12,217 nt of DNA from an uncultured Clostridia bacterium. GTDB taxonomy: Bacteria; Bacillota; Clostridia; Peptostreptococcales; Anaerovoracaceae. Below are positions 5,745-12,217 of the stretch, piece after piece; positions within the stretch are counted from its first letter, which is position 1, and each line of letters opens with the position of its first letter. Location: the NCBI GenBank assembly GCA_937889655.1, contig CALBZG010000187.1, forward strand, positions 1-12,217, written 5' to 3'. The position numbers and the translations under genes are program-made. The notes below the pieces were generated by a model that ran no database searches, was not told the origin of the DNA, and saw nothing but the letters and a program-made list of their open reading frames with translations.

Positions 5745-7103
5745 TTATATTATGACCTTTTTGATCAAAACAGGTTCGACTGGCTGCTCGACGCCGATTT
5801 TAAAAGCCTTTTCTGCTTCCTCCGCGCCCATTTTGACCTTTTTAAGATCGTTTCCATATACCACCGCTAGTATTTCTCCAGGCAAAACAGTTTCGCCAAC
5901 TTTCTTTTTGAGATAGACTCCAGCTGATAAATCTATCATGTCTTCCTTGGAAGCCCTCCCCGCCCCGGAATGTTGTGAGGCTAATCCGATAGCCCTTGCC
6001 GATATTTCAGTCACATATTGACCTGCTTTTGCTTTGATGTTACCGCAACTGATGCAACCTGTGGCCATCACGAATCCTTTTGGTGCAACAACATCTAATG
6101 AATATTGAGGTTGAGGAAACAGGCTGTAATCTTTAATAACTTCGGCATTCCCTTTTTGGCCCTCTATGAAGGAAGCAAACTTTTCAAGAGCTGCGCCGCT
6201 TTGAAGAGCATTTCGAGCCTTTTCCTTTCCCTCCTCAGGGCTTTCCGCTTTAGCGCCCGCATAAATCATCATGCCCGCCAGTGTCAAAGCAAGCTCGGTA
6301 ATATCTTCAGGCCCTCTGCCTTTTAAGGTTTCGATAGCTTCGATTACTTCATTGCTGTTCCCGACTGCTTTCCCCAATGGTTGGCTCATATCCGTTATGA
6401 CAGCGATGGTTTTTTTCCCGGCATCAGTTCCGATTTCTACTAAGAGCTTCCCCAATTCATAAGCCTGGTCGAAGTTTTCCATAAAGGCTCCATTGCCGCA
6501 TTTCACATCCAGAACAATTGCATCGCTTCCTGAGGCAAGCTTTTTGCTCATTATGCTTGATGCGATCAAACTGATATTATTCACCGTAGCAGTGACATCC
6601 CGAAGTGCATACAATTTTTTATCGGCGGGGGCAATATGCGAAGTCTGTCCGATGACAGACAGTCCAACTTTATTGACAAGCTTAATAAAGTCTTTTTCTT
6701 CAAGGGTTGTTAAAAATCCGGGAATGGATTCCAGTTTGTCAACGGTTCCTCCTGTGAATCCGAGCCCTCTACCGCTCATTTTAGCGACAGGCACTCCACA
6801 AGCGGCTGCCAAAGGCCCAACCACCAGCGTCGTTTTATCCCCAACTCCTCCGGTACTATGTTTATCAACTTTGATCCCATTTATAGCGGATAGCTCCACA
6901 GTATCACCGGAATTTCTCATAGAAGAAGTCAACTGAAATGTTTCTTCCCGATCCATTCCGATCAAGCAAATGGCCATAAGCAGCGCCGACGCCTGATAGT
7001 CCGGGATATCTCCCTTTGTATAACCGGTTATGAAATACTCGATTTCTTCCCTGCTCAATTTATTTCCGGATTTTTTCTTCTCTATAATATCCACGATATT
7101 CAT
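5745..7103 (-). CDS. pdp: Pyrimidine-nucleoside phosphorylase
   Basis: A 452-residue cytoplasmic enzyme that phosphorolyses uridine, deoxyuridine and thymidine to the base and (deoxy)ribose-1-phosphate. The nucleoside phosphorylase II signature is clear: phosphate loop VDKHSTGGVGDKTTL (79-93, with K81, H82 and S83), SGRGLGFTGGTVDKLESIPG (109-128), pyrimidine-binding LYALRDVTATV (163-173, R168) and SIMSKKLASGSDAIVLDVK (182-200, K187). The C-terminal alpha/beta domain carries SGAGRASKEDMIDLSAGVYL, normal for the family. Firmicute relatives are usually the broad-specificity pyrimidine type and about 430 residues; this one is slightly longer, which does not separate it from thymidine phosphorylase (DeoA). 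The ATG follows AGGGGGCGG. The gene starts 21 bases after the deoB stop and is the last of the rmuC-phosphoesterase-deoB-pdp run, passing its sugar phosphate to DeoB. Confidence 0.95.
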   Translation of the reverse strand: MNIVDIIEKKKSGNKLSREEIEYFITGYTKGDIPDYQASALLMAICLIGMDREETFQLTSSMRNSGDTVELSAINGIKVDKHSTGGVGDKTTLVVGPLAAACGVPVAKMSGRGLGFTGGTVDKLESIPGFLTTLEEKDFIKLVNKVGLSVIGQTSHIAPADKKLYALRDVTATVNNISLIASSIMSKKLASGSDAIVLDVKCGNGAFMENFDQAYELGKLLVEIGTDAGKKTIAVITDMSQPLGKAVGNSNEVIEAIETLKGRGPEDITELALTLAGMMIYAGAKAESPEEGKEKARNALQSGAALEKFASFIEGQKGNAEVIKDYSLFPQPQYSLDVVAPKGFVMATGCISCGNIKAKAGQYVTEISARAIGLASQHSGAGRASKEDMIDLSAGVYLKKKVGETVLPGEILAVVYGNDLKKVKMGAEEAEKAFKIGVEQPVEPVLIKKVII

Positions 7104-7124
7104 AAAAACCGCCCCCTGAAGAAT

Positions 7125-8297
7125 CTATTTTTTTATGAGATGTAAAAAACTTTCTCCAATTTCTGTGGTCTCTACTTGGAGTATTTCGGCGATGGTTGCA
7201 CCGATATCTGCAAATGTTTTTCTTGTTCCGAGGTTAATACCGGCTAGAATTTTTTCACCGTAGATGATGCCGGGAACATATTCACGAGTATGGTCCCATC
7301 CGGAGTGAAGCGGGTCATTTCCATGATCTGCGCAAAGAATCATAACATCATCGCTTCCCATGGCTTCGATTATACTGGTCAAACGGTCATCAAACTCCTC
7401 AATGGCTTTTCCATATCCTATAGCATCCCTTCTATGGCCGAACTTGGAATCAAAATCCACCAGATTAGCGAAGATCAATCCCTGAAAGTCCGTTTTCAAA
7501 GCTTCTATGATTTTCTCTATTCCATCCAGATTGCTTTCCGTATGAATAGCGATTGTAATACCCTGTCCATTAAAAATATCGCTGATTTTACCAATCGCAT
7601 AAACGGTTTTGCCATCTTTCGAAATCTTGTCGAGCAGGGTGTCTCTTCCCGGCGAAACTGAATAATCTTTTCTGTCTGAGGTTCTGATTCGCTTGCCGTT
7701 CTCAATGACATAAGGCCTTGCAATAACACGCCCGCAAGCATATTCTCCGACCAGCATTTCCCGTGCTATCCTGCAAATTTCGTATAATTTTTCCGACGGT
7801 ATCACCGATGTGTTAGCTGCAACCTGGAACACGCTATCAGCAGAGGTATACACGATCGGTTTGCCTGTGGCTTCGTGTTCAGGGCCCAGCAGTTCAATGA
7901 TTTCGGTTCCGGAAGCGGCATAGTTGCCGATAGTCTGCATTCCTATGGAAGCTTCAAACTTTTTCATAAATTCTTTCGGGAAACCCTCCGGATAGGTCTT
8001 AAATGGAGTCTCCGTATATAAACCAGCAATTTCCCAATGCCCGGTAATCGTATCCTTCCCTTTAGATTTTTCTTCAAAACGTCCCAATGATCCTTCAACC
8101 GATTCCTGTTTCAACCTTCCACCTGCAGCAAAATCAATATTGCCAAGTCCGAGTTTTAGTAGATTCGGGATTTTGAATTCGCCCATTTTGTCAACAATAT
8201 GCCCAAATGTATCACATCCGGCATCTCCATAAACATCGGCATCGGGCATGGCTCCCACACCAAGGCTGTCCAATACGATTAAAATTACTCTCTTCAT
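7125..8297 (-). CDS. deoB: Phosphopentomutase
   Basis: A 390-residue alkaline-phosphatase-superfamily enzyme that interconverts (deoxy)ribose-1-phosphate and the 5-phosphate, linking nucleoside breakdown to central carbon metabolism. Two-manganese site residues expected for the family are visible: D10 in LIVLDSLGVGAMPDA, D283 and H288 in DFDSKFGHRRD, D324 and H325 in CADHGNDP, and H336 in GWDHTREY. The phospho-acceptor threonine is T85 in GKDTITGHWEI, where relatives more often read DTTTGHWE. The substrate segment YTSADSVFQVAA (150-161) is intact. Length is normal for the family. Its ATG overlaps the phosphoesterase stop as ATGA, implying translational coupling, and pdp follows 21 bases later. 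deoC and purine nucleoside phosphorylase genes are not in the window. Confidence 0.97.
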   Translation of the reverse strand: MKRVILIVLDSLGVGAMPDADVYGDAGCDTFGHIVDKMGEFKIPNLLKLGLGNIDFAAGGRLKQESVEGSLGRFEEKSKGKDTITGHWEIAGLYTETPFKTYPEGFPKEFMKKFEASIGMQTIGNYAASGTEIIELLGPEHEATGKPIVYTSADSVFQVAANTSVIPSEKLYEICRIAREMLVGEYACGRVIARPYVIENGKRIRTSDRKDYSVSPGRDTLLDKISKDGKTVYAIGKISDIFNGQGITIAIHTESNLDGIEKIIEALKTDFQGLIFANLVDFDSKFGHRRDAIGYGKAIEEFDDRLTSIIEAMGSDDVMILCADHGNDPLHSGWDHTREYVPGIIYGEKILAGINLGTRKTFADIGATIAEILQVETTEIGESFLHLIKK

Positions 8298-9016
8298 AAT
8301 ATTTGTACCGGTTTTCCTTTCAGATAATCAAGCGATACCAGTTTGTAGTCAACCCCATTAAAAAGGCCCTTCAAGCCCCGGGCAAAATTATCACTTCCAT
8401 GAAGATGGGCGTAGATAACTGTGCTCACTCCGTATTCCGTAAACAGATCTGTGAATCCCGAGGCTTCTTTTCTATCATTTGTAGGGGGAAAATGAAGAAC
8501 TCCGAGGATCCGGCCCTTTCCCCCTTTGCCAAATCCATCTGCAGATGCGGCATCCAACGACATTTTTAGCCGCAATAACTCTCGTTTATATATTTTGATA
8601 TCTTGCAGCTTATAATCTTCATTCCCCGGATCATTGCCTGGGGATACCCATCCCCTGCTGCCACAAACAGCGACATCACCCAAACTGAAGTAATCATTCT
8701 GAATAAATATTATATCACTGTAGAGTTTGTTAAGTCGAGAGGTCGAAGACCACCAAAGATCGTGATTCCCCTTAAATAGCAGTTTTCTACCGGGACGCTG
8801 ATGGATCCATTCCAAGTCTGCCATTGCTTCGTTTAATTTCAAAGCCCAAGAAATATCTCCGGGGATGATCATCGTGTCATCTCCTGTCAAACTGGCATCC
8901 CATTCTGTTTGCAGTTTCTTAACATGGTCGATCCAGGGCCCTCCAAAAATGTCCATTGGTTTTTCGATATTTTCATGTATGGAAAGATGTAGATCTCCAA
9001 TAGCAAAAATACTCAC
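8294..9016 (-). CDS. Calcineurin-like metallophosphoesterase
   Basis: A 240-residue cytoplasmic phosphohydrolase with all motifs of the two-metal calcineurin-like fold: D8 and H10 in GDLHLS, D54 in PGDISW, N84 and H85 in GNHD, H175 in LHFPP, and H204/H206 in AHLHG. The arrangement, including WWSSTSRLNKLY after GNHD and a C-terminal Y-x-LVS-x-DYL, fits the COG1768-type predicted phosphohydrolases, whose substrate is not established to my knowledge. I start it at GTG 9016: AAAGGAG lies six bases upstream and the motif GDLHLS then sits at residue 7, as usual. An ATG 19 codons earlier would overlap rmuC and adds an unlikely lysine-rich leader. The stop overlaps the deoB start (ATGA), and rmuC ends 28 bases upstream, so it lies in the middle of a likely operon. 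Confidence 0.9.
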   Translation of the reverse strand: MSIFAIGDLHLSIHENIEKPMDIFGGPWIDHVKKLQTEWDASLTGDDTMIIPGDISWALKLNEAMADLEWIHQRPGRKLLFKGNHDLWWSSTSRLNKLYSDIIFIQNDYFSLGDVAVCGSRGWVSPGNDPGNEDYKLQDIKIYKRELLRLKMSLDAASADGFGKGGKGRILGVLHFPPTNDRKEASGFTDLFTEYGVSTVIYAHLHGSDNFARGLKGLFNGVDYKLVSLDYLKGKPVQIL

Positions 9017-9044
9017 AGATAGCTCCTTTAAAAAATCTTTCAAT

Positions 9045-10226
9045 TTAGTTTTCAGAATCATCGGACTCATCAAGCCTTTCGAATTCCAATATCTTCGTTG
9101 TTATACTATGTTCGGTGCTGGAGATGCTGCTAAGCTTTCTTTGAATGTTTCTCGTTCTGATCCCGACTAATTTATCAAGCTCCGCATTCGCCTGATTGAT
9201 CCTTGACTGCGCCAGGGCCAATACATTGCCGAACTTATCGAACTCAGTCTTCACAGCACCAAGAACGTTCCATACCTCCCCAGATCTTTTTTGTATCGCA
9301 AGGGTACGGAATCCCATCTGAAGGCTGTTTAGCAGCGCCGCCATTGTTGTGGGTCCGGCAATATTGATTTTATACTCTTTTTGCAGCGCTTCCACCATGC
9401 CATGCCTAACCACTTCTGCGTAGAGACCCTCTGAAGGTAGAAACATGATAGCGAAATCCGTCGTATATGGTGGTTCCAGATATTTGTCATGGATTTCTTT
9501 CGCACTTGTTTTTATAGCACGCTCCAAAATTTTATAGGCTGAATCGATTTTTTCCGGAATTCCTTCCTCATATGCTTCAATCAATTTAAGATATGGTTCC
9601 TGAGGAAATTTAGAATCTATCGGAAGATAAATATGCCCTCTATCATCTCCCGGCAATTTGATTGCAAATTCGACCCTTTCGCTGCCATTTCCCTTGGTCA
9701 CAACATTCAATTCATACTGTTCCGGTGCAAGGATCTGTTCCAGGATCGCTCCAAGCTGTATCTCGCCGAGAATTCCTCTTGTCTTTACGTTTGAAAGAAC
9801 CTTTTTAAGATCTCCTACACCCGTGGCCAGCGTTTGCATTTCTCCCAGACCTTTGTAGACTTGTTCCAGCCTATCTGAAACCAGGCCGAATGAGCGTCCG
9901 ATTTTTTCTTCCAGGGTTTTTTGAAGTTTTTCATCCACGACTTCTCTCATTTTTGAGAGTTGATCGTTATTGTCATCCTGCATCGAGCTTAGTCTGAATT
10001 CTATTGTAGTCCGAATGTTATCAAGCTTTTGCTCGTTGAGCCAAGCCATATCAGTCATTTGTTTTTGCATAAAAGATAAAGTCTCCTGCCTGCCGGATCG
10101 AATTTCTTTGCGAAGATTTCCGTTTTGAACTAAAAGCACTATATTTAAAACCAGCATTGCGATCACAGCAATAATGGCAGATATTACTATTATGATGAAA
10201 ACGAGGTCGCCTTCTCCCAAACTCAT
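9045..10226 (-). CDS. rmuC: RmuC-family DNA recombination protein
   Basis: A 393-residue protein with one N-terminal membrane helix (about 8-34), then a coiled-coil-like region rich in heptads (40-130), then the RmuC domain. The domain is recognised by VKTRGILGEIQLGAILEQIL, YLPIDSKFPQEPYLKLIEAY, DFAIMFLPSEGLYAEV and GPTTMAALLNSLQMGFRTLA. The family is predicted to have a PD-(D/E)xK nuclease-like core, with the E of RGILGEIQL and the D-S-K of PIDSKFP as candidate active-site residues. In E. coli its loss affects recombination at inverted repeats; the precise reaction is unsettled. I start at ATG 10226, eight bases after AAAGGGG, rather than the GTG at 10235 that touches this site. It heads the rmuC-phosphoesterase-deoB-pdp cluster. 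No clear promoter is visible just upstream, so expression may depend on read-through from the LtaS-like gene. Confidence 0.93.
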   Translation of the reverse strand: MSLGEGDLVFIIIVISAIIAVIAMLVLNIVLLVQNGNLRKEIRSGRQETLSFMQKQMTDMAWLNEQKLDNIRTTIEFRLSSMQDDNNDQLSKMREVVDEKLQKTLEEKIGRSFGLVSDRLEQVYKGLGEMQTLATGVGDLKKVLSNVKTRGILGEIQLGAILEQILAPEQYELNVVTKGNGSERVEFAIKLPGDDRGHIYLPIDSKFPQEPYLKLIEAYEEGIPEKIDSAYKILERAIKTSAKEIHDKYLEPPYTTDFAIMFLPSEGLYAEVVRHGMVEALQKEYKINIAGPTTMAALLNSLQMGFRTLAIQKRSGEVWNVLGAVKTEFDKFGNVLALAQSRINQANAELDKLVGIRTRNIQRKLSSISSTEHSITTKILEFERLDESDDSEN

Positions 10227-10248
10227 GATCCTCACCCCTTTCCTTTTG

Positions 10249-10292
10249 AAAAAGGGATATCGCCATAGGCGCTAAGGCCGGCATATCCCTTT
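10249..10292 (-). terminator. Hairpin after the LtaS-like gene, probable or leaky terminator
   Basis: AAAGGGATAT (10251-10260) pairs perfectly with ATATCCCTTT (10283-10292) around a 22-base interior holding a small hairpin CGCC-ata-GGCG. Read on the minus strand it ends in CCCTTTTTC, a short U-run, eight bases after the LtaS-like stop codon. The long loop and short U-run suggest incomplete termination, which would let transcription continue into rmuC. Confidence 0.6.
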
Positions 10293-10299
10293 AAACAAT

Positions 10300-12217
10300 C
10301 TAATTATATACTTTCTCAATTCTATCGTTATCATGATTGACATATAGGGAGACTCCATAATCCTCAGCATATTGCTTATAGATCGGTTCCCTGGACTCCT
10401 CGATCAGGAAACCCGCGGGCTCGTTTGCATCCATGAAGGCCTTCAGATCAGCATGACTCATCCCAGTCTTGTCAGGATTAATAATAATTCTGTCGTATCC
10501 CAAGTATTCCAGTTTGGCATAATTATTCGTCGAACTATCCAATAATGGAATAATTCTGCTCCTCAGCTCAAGAAAATAGCTGTTCGCAACTTCATCAACG
10601 TATAATATGGAGCCGGTAAGTCCTTTTTTACCTGAATAATCACTCTCCAGCTGCTTGAGCAGAGAATAAAGATCGTCTGATTTTAGAGCGACATAATCTC
10701 TTGGGTTTTCATCCAAATATTTTATCAAATCGTCAAGCCCGGCTGGGTCCTCTGCTTTGACTTCAAAATATGTCAGTTTTTCAGGCAGAGGCGCGGTTTC
10801 GCGGATGGCGCTCATAATCATATTGAGATTCTGCCCATCAACAAGAACGCTTCTTAAAACATCATTGTATAAATAGAAAGAAGAAACTTCAACAGCTTGT
10901 TTCGCTGCTTTATATTGTTCAAAATAAGGATCGATTTCTATAGGCTCCTTTGTGATTCGGTTCCATGCTTTGCTATTTTTAAAAATCCCATCACGGCTCA
11001 TTTCAAAAACAACATCATCCATAATAAAAGATCCTTTTATCATATGGAGCTGCAAAGGTACAAAGCCCTTTTCCGCGGTGAAGAGGTTTTGCCCCAAGTA
11101 AATAGAATCCAACTCAGGTATCCCCATAAGATAAGAAAGGGTCGGCAATAGATCAAGCTGGCCTGCGGAAATGGAGTTGGTTTCCTTGACGTCTTCTCCC
11201 GGAATATGAACAATAAAAGGAACATTATTCATCTCATCATATGAATATTCATGTCCAAGCCAGTTTGAAACACTTTCTGAGACTCTGGGATCTGATTTGG
11301 ACATCCCAAAATGATCACCATAAAGGACTATGATGCTGTTCTCATAGAGGCCAGATTCTTTAAGCTCATCGAAGAATTCACCCAGACATTTATCTGAATA
11401 ATGAATTGCATTCAAGTAATTGCCAAAAACATTGCTGCTATCTGCTTCATTGATATCCAGTTCTTTCAGTTGCTCAGGCAGTCCAAATGGATTATGGCTG
11501 GAAAGTGTTACAACAAAGCCATAGAACGGAGTACTTAATTCTTGCATATACTCGATTGTCTGCTTGAAAAATGCACTGTCGCTGATGCCGACTATATTCC
11601 CTCCACCAATGCCTTTAATATTGTCATTTATATAATCATCACCGCCAAAAAATTGATTGAATCCCAGGTTCGGGTATATGCCGGACCTGTTCCAAAAATC
11701 TTTTCTGTACCCGTGGAAAGCTGCGGTTTCGTAACCGGCATCGCTCATGATCTTTGGCAATCCGTAAAAGTAATTATTTTCAAATAGCTGGTAGGTATAG
11801 CTCTCGATGCTGCCGAACAGAGAATTATTCGCAGCAAACTCGGCATCGGAAGTGTTTCCTGCACCGATTTGAGAGTAAAAGTTATCAAAATATATCGTCG
11901 AGTCATCATCGATCAAATTATTTAGGACCGGTGTGATTTCCTGACCATAGTAGTCTTTGCCGACGACCATGTTCTGCATTGACTCCATCTGTACCAATAT
12001 AAGATTTTTTCCTTCCGCCACTCCAAACAAATCTCCATCCAGTTGATTCTCGTATGTGTCAGTCGCGAGGTAGTATGCCGTTTCTGCGGATGCCCTTTCG
12101 GAAAAAGCATACTCTAACAAATCTTTTATATGGTACGTAAAGAACTCCTGGCTATTAATAGTCTTACCCATAGCAGTACCAAAAGGATTGCCCATCAGAA
12201 GTGCGATGATCAATATC
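10300..12217 (-). CDS. LtaS-like sulfatase-fold membrane enzyme with long C-terminal extension, N-terminus beyond the window
   Basis: The visible part is 638 residues and open to the window edge; it begins within a hydrophobic segment (ILIIALLM), presumably the last helix of the usual membrane domain. Counting from codon 12213, the extracellular catalytic domain shows every lipoteichoic acid synthase mark: E77 in LVQMESMQ, the nucleophile T121 in GAGNTSDAEF, H168 in FHGYRKDFWNR with W174 and R176, H240 in LSSHNPFG, and D300/H301 in LYGDHFG. Such enzymes transfer glycerophosphate from phosphatidylglycerol to build polyglycerolphosphate on the outer membrane face. After the catalytic domain (to about 430) come roughly 200 residues that are not part of a standard LtaS, with an FEVKAEDPAGLDDLIKYL-like alternation of strands and helices. 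Primase versus full synthase cannot be told. The TAG stop is followed by a hairpin. Confidence 0.88.
   Translation of the reverse strand, partial: ILIIALLMGNPFGTAMGKTINSQEFFTYHIKDLLEYAFSERASAETAYYLATDTYENQLDGDLFGVAEGKNLILVQMESMQNMVVGKDYYGQEITPVLNNLIDDDSTIYFDNFYSQIGAGNTSDAEFAANNSLFGSIESYTYQLFENNYFYGLPKIMSDAGYETAAFHGYRKDFWNRSGIYPNLGFNQFFGGDDYINDNIKGIGGGNIVGISDSAFFKQTIEYMQELSTPFYGFVVTLSSHNPFGLPEQLKELDINEADSSNVFGNYLNAIHYSDKCLGEFFDELKESGLYENSIIVLYGDHFGMSKSDPRVSESVSNWLGHEYSYDEMNNVPFIVHIPGEDVKETNSISAGQLDLLPTLSYLMGIPELDSIYLGQNLFTAEKGFVPLQLHMIKGSFIMDDVVFEMSRDGIFKNSKAWNRITKEPIEIDPYFEQYKAAKQAVEVSSFYLYNDVLRSVLVDGQNLNMIMSAIRETAPLPEKLTYFEVKAEDPAGLDDLIKYLDENPRDYVALKSDDLYSLLKQLESDYSGKKGLTGSILYVDEVANSYFLELRSRIIPLLDSSTNNYAKLEYLGYDRIIINPDKTGMSHADLKAFMDANEPAGFLIEESREPIYKQYAEDYGVSLYVNHDNDRIEKVYN

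Noticed and set aside
6105..6936. Plus-strand open frames across the nucleoside phosphorylase gene
   Set aside because: They are antisense shadows of a protein with all family motifs and show no ribosome sites.
9017..9073. Upstream ATG start for the metallophosphoesterase
   Set aside because: It overlaps the end of rmuC and lacks a ribosome site, while GTG 9016 has AAAGGAG at six bases and places GDLHLS at the usual distance.

Overview
The window looks like chromosomal DNA from a low-GC, probably anaerobic member of the Clostridia. The support is AT-rich intergenic DNA, strong AAAGGAG-type ribosome binding sites, a butyryl-CoA:acetate CoA-transferase, a c-di-GMP-II riboswitch (a class concentrated in Clostridia), a DeoB/PyNP nucleoside salvage pair and an LtaS-type polyglycerolphosphate synthase-like protein. 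I cannot name the genus. No tRNA, rRNA, insertion sequence, phage gene or CRISPR array was seen.

Left part (1-1660): a leftward gene cut by the window edge encodes an exported beta-helix protein resembling the Cthe_2159-type carbohydrate-binding family. It is preceded by a clear c-di-GMP-II riboswitch (812-886, minus strand) with its own extended -10 promoter. The gene lacks an ATG/GTG/TTG start at a sensible distance from its Shine-Dalgarno run; the best start is an ATT codon. Divergent from it is a small cupin-fold protein gene (1054-1587), ending at a strong bidirectional terminator.

Middle part (1702-5745): a monocistronic butyryl-CoA:acetate CoA-transferase gene (minus) with a long, palindrome-rich leader; a two-gene minus operon in which a UDG-superfamily DNA-deoxyinosine-type glycosylase overlaps a flavodoxin-fold reductase by ATGA; and a divergently transcribed M29 aminopeptidase (plus), which ends at a second bidirectional terminator.

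Right part (5745-12217): a compact minus-strand cluster. Transcription order is LtaS-like sulfatase-fold enzyme (N-terminus beyond the window), a hairpin that may be a leaky terminator, then rmuC, a metallophosphoesterase, deoB and pyrimidine-nucleoside phosphorylase. The last two cooperate: the phosphorylase releases (deoxy)ribose-1-phosphate from pyrimidine nucleosides and DeoB converts it to the 5-phosphate for central metabolism. Their linkage to rmuC and a phosphoesterase suggests a nucleic-acid turnover and salvage theme, but that is inference.

The most noteworthy item is the c-di-GMP-II riboswitch. Its pseudoknot C-run could also pair with the downstream Shine-Dalgarno G-run, which gives a simple hypothesis for translational control of a surface carbohydrate-binding protein by c-di-GMP.
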